Positions 8,885 to 17,674 of a DNA stretch of 54,924 nucleotides are shown here, one piece after another (the stretch's first letter is position 1; each line of letters starts with the position of its first letter). Made by a program: the position numbers and the translations under genes. Where the stretch lies: positions 1-54,924 of the forward strand of contig JAJTWZ010000026.1 of NCBI GenBank assembly GCA_021463145.1. The letters run 5' to 3'. The notes below the pieces were generated by a model, which saw nothing but the letters and a program-made list of their open reading frames with translations, was not told where the DNA came from and made no database searches. The DNA comes from Blastocatellia bacterium (GTDB taxonomy: Bacteria > Acidobacteriota > Blastocatellia > UBA7656 > JADIYM01).

Positions 8885-9358
8885 ATGAGTCATCTCAATC
8901 AGTACCGCCGATCAGCGCTCAAGCTGATAGCACGGGCACGGATGCGCGGCAAGGATGCCGAACCGCTCCTTCGCACCGTCGCTTCGATTACGGCGGTCGC
9001 GGCAGCCGGAGCCGTGGTTTGGGCATGTCTCGGTTTTGTACGCGTTGGATTGGCTGAAGGGGAAGCCCCGGCGTTACGTCCTGCGCAACTTGCTGCCGAG
9101 AGTGTGGACTCGAATGGCGCGGCGACGAATGCACGGGGCGGAACGCTCGCCCGGCGTGAAAGCCTCGTCTACGTCACTGACGGCGACTCGACGCACTACC
9201 ACGCTTCTGTCCATACCGCTGCCGAATCCGAACGAATGGCCATGAGCATCGACCTCGCCCGTTCGAAAGGCCTTCATCCCTGTCATACGTGCTTTCGCAG
9301 CAGGACCGACGCAACGCGCGCAATCGTCTCGACCGATTCGTCCAGATCTGGTCGCTGA
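8885..9358 (+). CDS. Small membrane-anchored protein with a degenerate C-terminal Cys motif
   Basis: A 157-aa protein with a basic N-terminus, one hydrophobic segment at about residues 31-53 and a soluble C-terminal tail. The tail contains VYVTDGDSTHYHAS, then LARSKGLHPCHTCFRS. This resembles the short Cys-containing module often written V-x-T-x-YH-x-C-x-L-x-GY-x-PC-x-x-C. Here the first cysteine of that pattern is missing while the PCxxC pair is kept. The promoter described just upstream supports expression. The gene is divergent from dapF. Function is unknown; surface attachment or metal binding by the Cys pair is only a guess. Confidence 0.6.
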   Translation: MSHLNQYRRSALKLIARARMRGKDAEPLLRTVASITAVAAAGAVVWACLGFVRVGLAEGEAPALRPAQLAAESVDSNGAATNARGGTLARRESLVYVTDGDSTHYHASVHTAAESERMAMSIDLARSKGLHPCHTCFRSRTDATRAIVSTDSSRSGR

Positions 9359-9521
9359 CATCCCCGTCCGGCCTGGCGCGGCTCGAGCTGTCCTGGGATT
9401 TCGCGATCGAGCGCAACCCAGGAGTAACCGCGTAGCGGTATGAGGGCCTGTGGCGCGATCCGGCGCCCGGGAATTCACCTGAGCGCCAGCACCGTAACCG
9501 CCGAAAATCCAGCCCGCTCAG

Positions 9522-10460
9522 CTATCGGACTGCGACACTGCGGCCGTTGAACTCGGCCTCCTCGAAGAACGTGAGCGCCTTGAACTGCCGGAAGCGGCCG
9601 GCGATCTCGTCGTGTGTAAGTTCGAGCAGCCGTTCGCAGCCGAAAGCCTCAACGTTGAACGAGGCCATCACCGACCCGTAAATGATTGCCCGCCTGAGCC
9701 CTGCATCCGACGTGTCGTTCGACGCGGCGAGGTAGCCCATCATTCCGCCGGCGAAGCTGTCGCCCGCACCGGTCGGATCGACGACCTCCTCGAGCGGAAA
9801 TGCCGGCGTCGCGAAGTATCCATGATCCGAAAACAGCGCCGCGCCGTACTCGCCACGCTTCACGACGAGGATCTTCGGCCCGAGTTCGCGGATGACGCGC
9901 GCCGCACGGATGAGATTCGACTCGCCGGCAAGCTCCCGCGCTTCCGCGTCGTTGACCACCAGAAGGTCGATGTCAGCCAGCGCCTTCACCAGTCCGTCGC
10001 GGTTGCCTTCGATCCAGAAGTTCATAGTGTCGAGCGCGACGAATCGCGCCCGCGACTGCTGGCGAGCCTGCCGCTGCAGCACGGGATCCGTATTCGCCAG
10101 GAACATGTACGGCACTTCCCGCGCCGACTCGTCGAGTTGGGGATCGAACTCGGCAAGCACGTTTATCTGTGTGTCCAGCGTGTGGGCCGTGTTGAGGTCG
10201 AAGCCGTACTCGCCCTTCCAGAAAAAGGTCTTCCGGCCCGGAAGCCGCTTCAGATCCGTTACGTCGACGCCGCGGTCGACCAGCACCTGCTCAGACTCCG
10301 GCTTGAAATCGTCGCCGACGACGGCCACGAGGCGAACGTCCGTGAAGAACGAGGCCGATACCGAGAAGTGAGTGGCCGATCCGCCAAGTATGTGGGGCCG
10401 CTCACCGAACGGCGTCTTGATGGCGTCGTATGCCACGGTTCCGACTACGAGAATAGACAT
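9522..10460 (-). CDS. PfkB-family sugar or nucleoside kinase
   Basis: A 312-aa ribokinase-superfamily enzyme that phosphorylates a sugar or nucleoside hydroxyl with ATP. Visible features are the N-terminal GG of substrate binding (HILGGSATHFS, about 23-33) and the C-terminal signature DPTGAGDSFAGG with catalytic Asp234. A GGAAGG-type ribosome site lies 5-6 nt before the ATG. It lies just downstream of the small TPR gene and mtnP on the same strand. That context suggests a substrate derived from adenosine or methylthioribose metabolism, though the exact substrate cannot be read from the sequence. Confidence 0.88.
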   Translation of the reverse strand: MSILVVGTVAYDAIKTPFGERPHILGGSATHFSVSASFFTDVRLVAVVGDDFKPESEQVLVDRGVDVTDLKRLPGRKTFFWKGEYGFDLNTAHTLDTQINVLAEFDPQLDESAREVPYMFLANTDPVLQRQARQQSRARFVALDTMNFWIEGNRDGLVKALADIDLLVVNDAEARELAGESNLIRAARVIRELGPKILVVKRGEYGAALFSDHGYFATPAFPLEEVVDPTGAGDSFAGGMMGYLAASNDTSDAGLRRAIIYGSVMASFNVEAFGCERLLELTHDEIAGRFRQFKALTFFEEAEFNGRSVAVR

Positions 10461-10538
10461 TCGTACCTTCCAGTGATTCTTTATTGTCGGCGACGACTCG
10501 CCGTGGAGTGAACAACGGATTCCAACCGCACCCTGCGG

Positions 10539-10934
10539 CTACGGAAGCCTGGCGAGTTCCTCGCGCGCACGCTTCACGAACTCGCTCTCGGTATGCTCGT
10601 CGACGACCTTCTGCAGCATCTCTCGCGCGAGTTTCGGCTCGTTCGTCCGGGCATAGCACACGCCGGCGAGAAAATAGACCTCGTCGATCTTCGTGAACTC
10701 GGGATTCGTGGCGACGATCTCCTCCAGCCGTCCGAGCGCACCGGCCCACGCCTTCTTCTTGAAGTACTGCCTGCCGACGTTCAGGTTGTGGCGGCTGGCA
10801 GCCTCGAGTTCGAGGTCGACCGGCGCGGTAATGGAACCACGCTGCGCAAACACATGCAGGCCGAGCACCGCAACAATGGCAGCGATCGCCGCGAGCCGTG
10901 ATGCCGGTCCTGCCAGTTTCCAAAAAGTGGTCAT
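10539..10934 (-). CDS. Small exported or anchored TPR-like protein
   Basis: A 131-aa protein. A hydrophobic segment near residues 10-30, ending around HVFAQ, could be a signal peptide or membrane anchor. The remainder is two to three TPR-like helical hairpins (for example RHNLNVGRQYFKKKAWAGAL, then VYFLAGVCYARTNEPKLA), reminiscent of BamD/YbgF-type periplasmic repeat proteins. I chose the ATG at 10934 because GGGGTGA lies 6 nt upstream. It sits 29 bp after mtnP and is followed by the PfkB gene, probably in one transcript. No specific function can be assigned. Confidence 0.7.
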   Translation of the reverse strand: MTTFWKLAGPASRLAAIAAIVAVLGLHVFAQRGSITAPVDLELEAASRHNLNVGRQYFKKKAWAGALGRLEEIVATNPEFTKIDEVYFLAGVCYARTNEPKLAREMLQKVVDEHTESEFVKRAREELARLP

Positions 10935-10963
10935 GGATTTCACCCCGCTCGGCCTCGAGTCCA

Positions 10964-11833
10964 CTAGCCGATGTACTTCCCTACTATCTCAGACAGCCGC
11001 TGCTTCGCAGCATCCGAGATCTCTTCGCTTTGCGTGATGATCGCGTGCCTGAGCGAACTACCGCATCCGCACGTTCGCGGCTCGCGCGCCAGTACGGAGA
11101 CTGCCTCGCGGATCAGCGCCCGCGCAGCGTCGGCGTTCTTCCCGAGGTTCTCGACAACCATGTCGACCGTCACGGCGTCGTGCGCTTCGTGCCAGCAGTC
11201 GTAATCGGTGACGAGGGCAATCGTCGCGTAGCACATCTCGGCTTCGCGGGAGAGTTTCGCCTCCTGCAGGTTCGTCATGCCGATGACATCGGCGCCCCAG
11301 GATCGATAGAGATTAGACTCGGCCCTGGTCGAAAATGCCGGCCCCTCCATGCAGACGTACGTGCCGCCGCGATGCACTTCGATTCCGCCCAGCGTCTCCT
11401 TTCCCCGTTCGATAACGTCGCAGAGTTCCCTGCAGACGGGATCTCCGAACGCCACGTGCGCGACGATTCCGTCGCCGAAGAAAGTCGAGACGCGGTTTCG
11501 CGTCCGGTCGATGAACTGGTCCGGAATGACGATGTCAAGCGGCTTGTGTTCCTCTCGCAACGAGCCGACGGCCGAAGCGGACAGGATCCGCTCCACTCCC
11601 AGCATCTTCATTCCGTAGATGTTCGCGCGAAATGGAATCTCGCTGGGCATGATGCGATGTCCGCGGCCGTGACGCGGAAGGAAGGCGACGCGCTGGCCGT
11701 CGAGGTGTCCGATGACGAACGAATCGGACGGCTTACCGAACGGCGTATTGACGGCTACTTCCTTTACGTCCTCGAGGCCGGCCATCTTGTAGAGACCGCT
11801 TCCTCCGATGATTCCAATCGTTGCTTCTGCCAT
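10964..11833 (-). CDS. mtnP: S-methyl-5'-thioadenosine phosphorylase
   Basis: Cleaves methylthioadenosine with phosphate to adenine and methylthioribose-1-phosphate in methionine salvage. The 289-aa sequence begins with the phosphate-binding loop [11 protein letters not shown]. It contains [20 protein letters not shown], then [18 protein letters not shown] (the nucleoside-binding region) and [18 protein letters not shown]. This is the PNP/MTAP type, and the motifs favour MTAP over purine nucleoside phosphorylase. AAGGA lies 5 nt before the ATG at 11833; additional upstream in-frame sequence is unlike the family. It is followed by the small TPR gene and the PfkB kinase. Confidence 0.93.
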   Translation of the reverse strand: MAEATIGIIGGSGLYKMAGLEDVKEVAVNTPFGKPSDSFVIGHLDGQRVAFLPRHGRGHRIMPSEIPFRANIYGMKMLGVERILSASAVGSLREEHKPLDIVIPDQFIDRTRNRVSTFFGDGIVAHVAFGDPVCRELCDVIERGKETLGGIEVHRGGTYVCMEGPAFSTRAESNLYRSWGADVIGMTNLQEAKLSREAEMCYATIALVTDYDCWHEAHDAVTVDMVVENLGKNADAARALIREAVSVLAREPRTCGCGSSLRHAIITQSEEISDAAKQRLSEIVGKYIG

Positions 11834-11903
11834 TGTGGTCCTTGGGGCTTTCAGTTTCGTCCGGTCACGACACACGCGCGCCGGACGTTCCATCTTTCTT
11901 CAT

Positions 11904-12761
11904 TCAATCCGCCGGGACGTCCCGAACTGCCTCGGCCGAAAGTTTTCCGTCAGTCTCGCGAATGTGCGCCATCGGCGTTTCGTGGTCGTGCTCGAAAACG
12001 CACACCCAATTCTCGGCAACGGCACGCGAAAGCAGTTCTTTCTTTCTCTCGAGCAGTTCGACCGGATAGAGGTCGTAGCCCATCACCCACGCCGGCCGCA
12101 GGTGCCTGGAGGTCGGAATGATATCGGCGAAAAATACCGCACGATCTCCCCTGCTTTCGGCGAGGACGAGTTGTGTCCAGTCGTTGTGCCCGCGAACCGG
12201 AAAGACACGAATTCCCGGCACCACTTCGGTCTCGTTCACGACCGTCTCGAGTTGGCCCGACGCCACCAGCGGTTCCCAGTTGTCGGGCATGTAACTTGCG
12301 CGCTCGCGCTCGTGCGGATTGCGCGCAGTCTCGAGCTCTCCGCGCTGGACGACGTACCGGGCCCGCGGGAAAGTCGCGACGACCTCACCGTCTTCAGCGC
12401 GCACGGTGTTCCCACCGGCGTGATCGAAGTGAAGGTGGGTGCATATGACGACGTCGATGTCATCGACATCGAGACCGAGCGCCCTAAGCGAAGCGGGAGC
12501 CGTCGTCTCGTGGGCGATGCCGTACATGTCGAGTTCGCGATCGGTCCATTTCGTCCCGATCCCGGTGTCGACGAGGACGTTCGCTTCCGGCGTGCGAATC
12601 AGCAGGGTATTGAGTCCTAGCCGGATGCGATTTCGCTCGTCAGGTGGATAAACCCGCTCCCAGAGCACCCTGGGAACGACGCCGAACATCGCTCCGCCAT
12701 CGAGCCGAAAGGTGCCGTCGGAAACTATGTCCAGCCTGAAATCGCCGAGCGGATAGCTCAT
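11904..12761 (-). CDS. Metallo-beta-lactamase-fold hydrolase (YtnP-like)
   Basis: A 285-aa MBL-fold protein. The zinc motif THLHFDHAGG gives H109, H111, D113 and H114. Later ligands appear in PVRGHNDWTQ, in FADIIPT and near the C-terminus in FEHDHETPMAH. The pattern resembles quorum-quenching lactonase-like YtnP proteins, but the substrate is not established. The ATG at 12761 begins at the natural domain edge; longer in-frame sequence overlaps the Pro/Ala-rich end of the upstream prolyl isomerase and is not family-like. It follows that gene by 10 bp and probably shares its mRNA. Confidence 0.88.
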   Translation of the reverse strand: MSYPLGDFRLDIVSDGTFRLDGGAMFGVVPRVLWERVYPPDERNRIRLGLNTLLIRTPEANVLVDTGIGTKWTDRELDMYGIAHETTAPASLRALGLDVDDIDVVICTHLHFDHAGGNTVRAEDGEVVATFPRARYVVQRGELETARNPHERERASYMPDNWEPLVASGQLETVVNETEVVPGIRVFPVRGHNDWTQLVLAESRGDRAVFFADIIPTSRHLRPAWVMGYDLYPVELLERKKELLSRAVAENWVCVFEHDHETPMAHIRETDGKLSAEAVRDVPAD

Positions 12762-12771
12762 ACCTGGTAGG

Positions 12772-14091
12772 TCAATTCCCTCCCTTTGCCGGCTTCGCCG
12801 CGGGCTTCGGGGCCGCCTTGGGCGCGGGCTTCGGGGCCGGTGGGGGCTCCATCTCATCGTCGCCTGGCGGGGGAGCGCCGGGCTGACCACCGTGCGGATC
12901 CATCATCGGCATCTGTGGCATTTCCGGCATCTCGGGTTTCTGGACCGTGAAGTCCACTGGGAGGACGACCGGATTGTTCTTCGCTATCTCGTCGACCGCC
13001 TCTTCGAAGCGCTTCTGCGAGAGAGTGTCCTTGAGCTTCGCGGCAATCTCCGGGGTGAGGTCAGGCGCCGGCTTCCGCTCGATCATCTTGATGATGTGGA
13101 AGCCGAAGTCGGTCTTGACGACGTCCGACACCTCTCCAGGTTGAAGCTTCCACGCAGCCTCCTCGAACTCGGGCACAAACGTGTAGCGCGGCTTCATGTC
13201 GAGGTCACCGCCCTTTTCCTTGCTGCTCGGGTCCTCGCTGAACTGCTTGGCAAGGGCGCCGAAATCCTCGCCGTTCCTGATTCGCTGAAGGATGTCTTCA
13301 GCCAGCTTCTTCTTCTCGTCGGCGTTAGGCGCCGTGCCCGGGTTCATCGGGTTCGACGGATCCGGAATCGCGATTGTCGCCACCAGAATGTGCTGGACGT
13401 GGACGTCGTCCATCTCGCCTGACGCGCGCTTCTCTTCGTAAACTTTCTTCACGTCTTCGTCCGAGTACTTGGTCTCCTCTTCCAGCTTGGGAACGAGCGC
13501 CTGGATGAGAGCGCCGTAGTGATTCAGCTTGAGTTGCAGCGCCGTATCGGCTTCCTTGTCGAGATTCTCGGCCTTTGCCTTCTCCGCCATCACAAAGACC
13601 CCGGCGATCTCCTCGGGCTTCGGCGCCGGCTGACCCTTCGACTGGCTGGCGATGGCTGCCGTCACGCGTGTCAATACGTCTCCGTGAGCGGCGATCCAAG
13701 CCTTCACTTCTTCAGGCGACGCCTGCGGGCCGTTCGGTCCCTGAGATGCCTCGGGGTGCGCCTTGGCGTATGCGTCCTGCAGAACCTGCGCCGAGCCGAG
13801 CTCTTCCATCGCCTTTGCCTCGTCGGTCGCCCCAAGTCCGCGACGCTCCGCCTCCATCACGAGCGAAAGCTGCTTGCCGAGCCGTTCGAGGAACTTCTTG
13901 CGGGCCTCCGGATCCGTTGCAAACTGTGACTTCTCGCGGAATCCAAGTTGCTTGTCCACGAATAGATCGAGCTCGGCCTGGGTGAGTCCGACGGGCTCGG
14001 ACGTCTTCAGCCGGTATTGCGACATGATGCCGACGCCGGCTACCACCGCGACGAGTGCGATGACGATCAAAGCTTTGAAGAATGAGCTCAC
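12772..14091 (-). CDS. Membrane-anchored parvulin-type peptidyl-prolyl isomerase
   Basis: A 439-aa PpiC/SurA-like foldase. An N-terminal helix (about 5-23) anchors it in the inner membrane. A helical chaperone-like region is followed by a parvulin domain (about 230-340) with VQHILVATI, EDFGALAKQFSEDPSS and VVKTDFGFHIIKM. The C-terminal tail is rich in Pro, Ala, Lys and Met. The start is GTG at 14091 with AAGGAG 7 nt upstream, and its GTGA overlaps the mce stop by 4 nt. It probably helps fold exported proteins in the periplasm. The association with methylmalonyl-CoA epimerase is unexplained. Confidence 0.92.
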   Translation of the reverse strand: MSSFFKALIVIALVAVVAGVGIMSQYRLKTSEPVGLTQAELDLFVDKQLGFREKSQFATDPEARKKFLERLGKQLSLVMEAERRGLGATDEAKAMEELGSAQVLQDAYAKAHPEASQGPNGPQASPEEVKAWIAAHGDVLTRVTAAIASQSKGQPAPKPEEIAGVFVMAEKAKAENLDKEADTALQLKLNHYGALIQALVPKLEEETKYSDEDVKKVYEEKRASGEMDDVHVQHILVATIAIPDPSNPMNPGTAPNADEKKKLAEDILQRIRNGEDFGALAKQFSEDPSSKEKGGDLDMKPRYTFVPEFEEAAWKLQPGEVSDVVKTDFGFHIIKMIERKPAPDLTPEIAAKLKDTLSQKRFEEAVDEIAKNNPVVLPVDFTVQKPEMPEMPQMPMMDPHGGQPGAPPPGDDEMEPPPAPKPAPKAAPKPAAKPAKGGN

Positions 14092-14525
14092 GAATTGTCT
14101 CCTTGCGACGGATGGGCGGAATGCTCCGGCCCGGGTTCCTGCGAAATCTCGACGAGTACCCCGCCTGACGAATTCGGATGAACGAACGCCACGAGATGTC
14201 CTCCAGCGCCAACTCTCGGCGATTCGTCGATCAACCTGGCGCCTGCGGCCTTGAGCCGGACGAGCGCTTCATGAATGTCGTCGACGCGATAGCAGATGTG
14301 ATGAATTCCCGGTCCCCGCTTTGACAGAAACTTGCCGACCGGAGTGTCGGGTCCAAGGGGTTCGAGGAGTTCGACGCGTGATGGGCCGACCGGGAGCATG
14401 CAGACGTTGACGCCCTGCTCGGCGACGGTTTCACGGCCTTCGACCTCGAGACCGAGCGCGTCGCGATAGAACGCCAGCGACTCGTCAATCGAGGCCACCG
14501 CGATGCCCAGGTGGTCGATTCTCAT
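14088..14525 (-). CDS. mce: Methylmalonyl-CoA epimerase
   Basis: A 145-aa vicinal-oxygen-chelate protein that interconverts (R)- and (S)-methylmalonyl-CoA in propionate metabolism. It has the paired beta-alpha-beta-beta-beta modules with metal ligands H5 in MRIDHLGIAV, His in GPGIHHICYRVDD and Glu in VLVEISQE. The ATG at 14525 starts exactly at the first strand; sequence further upstream is non-homologous. The stop overlaps the next gene's start as GTGA, giving translational coupling. Glyoxalase-like relatives share the fold, but the IHHICYRVDD motif favours the epimerase. Confidence 0.9.
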   Translation of the reverse strand: MRIDHLGIAVASIDESLAFYRDALGLEVEGRETVAEQGVNVCMLPVGPSRVELLEPLGPDTPVGKFLSKRGPGIHHICYRVDDIHEALVRLKAAGARLIDESPRVGAGGHLVAFVHPNSSGGVLVEISQEPGPEHSAHPSQGDNS

Positions 14526-14907
14526 AAACGCGGGAGTATAGCGGAATGACGATTGGCGCTGCCAGCACGGGACGGCAACTCTTCCACGACCGTTTGTAGA
14601 GTGATTGCGTGGTGCGCGACCGAGACACGGCCGTTCGAGAGGCATCGACTGCGACCACGGAGCGGGTGCGATTGTGGAACAGTCGATGAGAAGCCCGTGG
14701 GTCACGCGAAAGTAAGAGCAACGGGACTCCGTGCGACCCGCGTAACCGCTTCGATGTCAGCGCGCGCGGCTCTCCAGAGAATCAGGTTTGGGATGTCCGT
14801 TGGCGCAAAGGCACCAGAGCCCGTGGCCTAGGCCGAGTGCTACCGGCCGGAGATGATTCGAGCCCCGCAAGTGGCGAAAGTGATTTCCGCGCAGGCAACT
14901 CCTGACG
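14526..14907. other. Intergenic region without a recognised gene
   Basis: A 382-bp gap between the mce start and the HEAT-repeat gene stop, both on the minus strand. I see a short palindrome GGCCTAGGCC near 14825 but no RNA gene, no strong terminator and no convincing promoter next to the mce start. Short open frames here lack domains and ribosome sites. Confidence 0.55.
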
Positions 14908-16842
14908 TCAAGCCTTCTCGCCGCGGCGCATCAACTCCTCGAGCGCGAGCTTCCGCACTTCGGTGCAATCGATCGGAACCTCGCTTCGCTGCGGAGCCTC
15001 GTCGCCATCCACGAACGCGAACTGCTGCGTAACGTTGTCGAGGTGTGCAACGGCCTGAAGCGTCTCTGAGTCGATCGAGACCGTCGCAACCTCCAGCACG
15101 CGAAGCAATGCCGGCACGGACTCCTGAGCGTTCTTCTTCGCGAGTGCACCCGCAATCAACCACTTCACTCCCCGGCTGTCCCCGAGCTTTCCGAGTGCCT
15201 CGGCGGCCTGTGCCCGAACCGACTCGGACGGATCCTCCAGGGCGGCAGCAAGCGCGGCAATCGCCTTTGGATCGGAGAGAGCCCCGAGCGCTTCGACCGT
15301 GGCCAGCCTGGTCCCCTCGGCATTCGACTTCATCAGCGTGACGAGCTGGCCGATCGAAACCGGACTGCTGTGATTGCGAAGCGCTTCCGCGGCCGCATGA
15401 CGCACTCTCGATTCCGGATCCTGAAGACTCGAGACGAGCGGTTCCACCGCTCGCGCATCCGCGTGCACCCCGAGCGCTGCCGCCGCCGCGCGCCGGACTT
15501 CCGAGTCCGAGTCCCCAAGCGCACCAACGAGCGGAACAACCGACCGGGCATCCACCATTCGCGTGAGCGCCTCGACACACGCTAGCCTCACCGCATCCGC
15601 ATCATCCGTCAGCGACGCAATGAGCGGTTCGACGGCCGCAAGTTCGCCGATCATCCCGAGCGCCTCGGCAGCGTGGTATCGCACCCCTCCGTCGGAATCC
15701 TTCAGCAGCAGGATAAGCGGCGCGACGGCCCGGGTGTCGCCGATGATCCCCAGGCTCTCGACGCTGGCCTCGCGAACCGCCGGATTCGCATCGTCAATCC
15801 GCTTGAGCAGATAGTCGACAGCCGGAGCTCCAATCTGCATCGATGCAGTGAAGTCCTTCCGGGCAATGGCCAACAGCGCCTGCTGCGCGGGATTCGCCGG
15901 CGTCCAGCCAACCAACTCGAGTGTCTCGGCCGCGACCTCGCGAACGCCATCGTCCTCGTCCGCAAGCGCCCCAACGAGCGCCGGAATGGACGGACGGCCG
16001 ATTCGCACGAGCGTCTCCGCAGCGGCCTTTCGCATCGTCCGCTCTCGAAGCGTCGCAACCAGCGTCGGCACGGCCGAGGCGCCCGCATTCGTAAGTGCTT
16101 CCTTTGCGACTTCGAATGCGTCGCTGAACGGATTCCGCAGCTCCTGCACGAGAGGCTCGACAGCACGGGGGTCGCCGATCCGGCCGAGCGCCTGCACGGC
16201 GGCGTCGCGCACTTCCGCATCCCGATCCTCGAGCGCGCGGACGAGAGCTTCGACCGCGGACGCGTCACGAACGTGCCCGAGTGCATCGGCCGCAACCCGA
16301 CGAAGGACGGCATTCTTGTCCTTGAGCGCAACCGACAACGGCTCGACGGCGAGGACGTCACCGATCTGGCCGAGCGTCTCCGCAGCCGTCTGCTGCATTT
16401 CGGGATCGCCGTTACGCAGCGCGAGCACGAAGGCCGGAACAGCCCCACGCGCGGCCGCTGACTTCGACCAGTTCGGATCAATCTTCTCGAGAGAGTCGGC
16501 TGCCGCCTTGCGGACATTGAACTTGTCGTCCTTGAGCAGAAGCACGAGACCTTCGACTCCGCGGGAATTGCGGATGCGGCCAAGCGCCTCGGCGGCCGAA
16601 CGCCGAACGTCGGAATCCCTGTCGCGAAGCGCTTCGAGAAGCGGCTCGACTGCGCGCACGTCCTTGATCTTTCCGAGCGCCTCGGCGACTGCCTGCCGCA
16701 CGAGGTAGGAGTCGTCTTTGAGCGCTTTGGCCAGCGCGTCGACGGCAGCAGCATCGCCCGTCTCCCCGAGCTTCTCCGCCGCCTCCTTCCTCTTGTACTC
16801 GTCCTTCGCGCCGAGCTGGCGGACAGTGAACCACGAGAGCAT
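14908..16842 (-). CDS. HEAT-repeat / PBS-lyase-like repeat protein
   Basis: A 644-aa protein built almost wholly of about 31-residue HEAT (E-Z/PBS-lyase type) repeats. Typical units read AVEPLLEALRDRDSDVRRSA and AAEALGRI, recurring through most of the chain, with less regular stretches near residues 250-340 and at the C-terminus. No signal peptide or membrane helix is visible, so it is probably a cytosolic protein-protein scaffold. AAGGAG lies 7 nt before the ATG. The gene is divergent from the PAS-DHp gene. Function is unknown; such proteins often serve as interaction platforms in signalling. Confidence 0.9.
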   Translation of the reverse strand: MLSWFTVRQLGAKDEYKRKEAAEKLGETGDAAAVDALAKALKDDSYLVRQAVAEALGKIKDVRAVEPLLEALRDRDSDVRRSAAEALGRIRNSRGVEGLVLLLKDDKFNVRKAAADSLEKIDPNWSKSAAARGAVPAFVLALRNGDPEMQQTAAETLGQIGDVLAVEPLSVALKDKNAVLRRVAADALGHVRDASAVEALVRALEDRDAEVRDAAVQALGRIGDPRAVEPLVQELRNPFSDAFEVAKEALTNAGASAVPTLVATLRERTMRKAAAETLVRIGRPSIPALVGALADEDDGVREVAAETLELVGWTPANPAQQALLAIARKDFTASMQIGAPAVDYLLKRIDDANPAVREASVESLGIIGDTRAVAPLILLLKDSDGGVRYHAAEALGMIGELAAVEPLIASLTDDADAVRLACVEALTRMVDARSVVPLVGALGDSDSEVRRAAAAALGVHADARAVEPLVSSLQDPESRVRHAAAEALRNHSSPVSIGQLVTLMKSNAEGTRLATVEALGALSDPKAIAALAAALEDPSESVRAQAAEALGKLGDSRGVKWLIAGALAKKNAQESVPALLRVLEVATVSIDSETLQAVAHLDNVTQQFAFVDGDEAPQRSEVPIDCTEVRKLALEELMRRGEKA

Positions 16843-16957
16843 CGAATGACTCCTTGTGCCGTCCGGTGAAACTACCGGCCTCTGTGGGGCGTGTCAAGGA
16901 ATCGGCCGATCGGTAAAAAGGCGGCAAAGTGACTCATCCTGTTCTGTTTTTGCGGGT

Positions 16958-16987
16958 TTGACCTTATTATCGGTCGTCGCAGACAAT
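16958..16987 (+). promoter_or_regulatory. Predicted sigma-70 promoter for a leaderless mRNA
   Basis: TTGACC (16958-16963), an 18-bp spacer, then GACAAT (16982-16987). The expected start of transcription is about 16994 and the ATG begins at 16996, so the message would have essentially no leader. No Shine-Dalgarno sequence precedes the ATG. Confidence 0.55.
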
Positions 16988-16995
16988 CGCCCCCG

Positions 16996-17562
16996 ATGTA
17001 CGACCTGGAGTTCTATCAGGCGCTGTTCAGACGCCTCCCACTCGCCGCCGCCGTGGTCGACGAAGACCTCACCGTTCGCGATGCGAACGAGGCCTACGCC
17101 GCGATGGCCGGAGGGTTGGTAGCGGGAGCGAGCCTGGCAGTCGCGTTCGAGGCTGCGACCTCGGACGGCGACACGCGCCATGCGGCTCGAAAGGCGATCA
17201 AGTGTGGTGAACTGTTCTCCTGCGATGGCCATTCCGGAGAGCGCCACGTTCGAGTCGAGATTGCGCCGCTTGCGTCCGGCGAGGGTTCGCTGGCAGTTGT
17301 CCTTCTCGCGGATCTCGGCGATGGCGGCGAGGGACAGCTCGAGCAGATCCAGTCGGCGATCCGAACCATCAAGCACGAGATCAACAACCCACTTACGGGA
17401 GCGCTGGGAAACATCAACCTGTTGCTACGACGGTCGGACCTGGACGACAAGACGCGAAAGCGCCTTTCCACCGCCGAGCAGGAGATAAAAAAGGTCGCCC
17501 AGATTGTCCAGCGCCTGGCCGAACTTGCTCCGAAACCCCGAAGCGGGGGCCTGAACTCATAG
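16996..17562 (+). CDS. PAS-DHp protein: histidine-kinase core lacking the ATPase domain
   Basis: A 188-aa cytosolic protein. Residues about 8-108 resemble a PAS domain. Residues about 115-180 form the dimerisation and phosphoacceptor helices, with H-box IKHEINNPLTGALGNI and His127. The reading frame stops about where a HATPase_c domain would begin, and the following 100 bp do not encode one in any frame I checked. It therefore cannot phosphorylate itself. It may act as a phosphotransfer protein, a phosphatase, or a partner that heterodimerises with a full kinase (inference). The flanking genes encode a HEAT protein and a GNAT protein. Confidence 0.8.
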   Translation: MYDLEFYQALFRRLPLAAAVVDEDLTVRDANEAYAAMAGGLVAGASLAVAFEAATSDGDTRHAARKAIKCGELFSCDGHSGERHVRVEIAPLASGEGSLAVVLLADLGDGGEGQLEQIQSAIRTIKHEINNPLTGALGNINLLLRRSDLDDKTRKRLSTAEQEIKKVAQIVQRLAELAPKPRSGGLNS

Positions 17563-17674
17563 TCTCGCCCGAAGCGCCGTTCTGGCCGTTGACGAATCGA
17601 ACGAGCAGCGTGAACTCGAACCTCTTCCTCGCCCCGCTCCTCGAAAGCGGCACTTCACGCCGCACTCCAGGGCG

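Noticed and set aside
14526-14907. Possible tRNA or small RNA gene
   Set aside because: No cloverleaf with a T-loop GGTTCGA-type element or strong terminator could be found.
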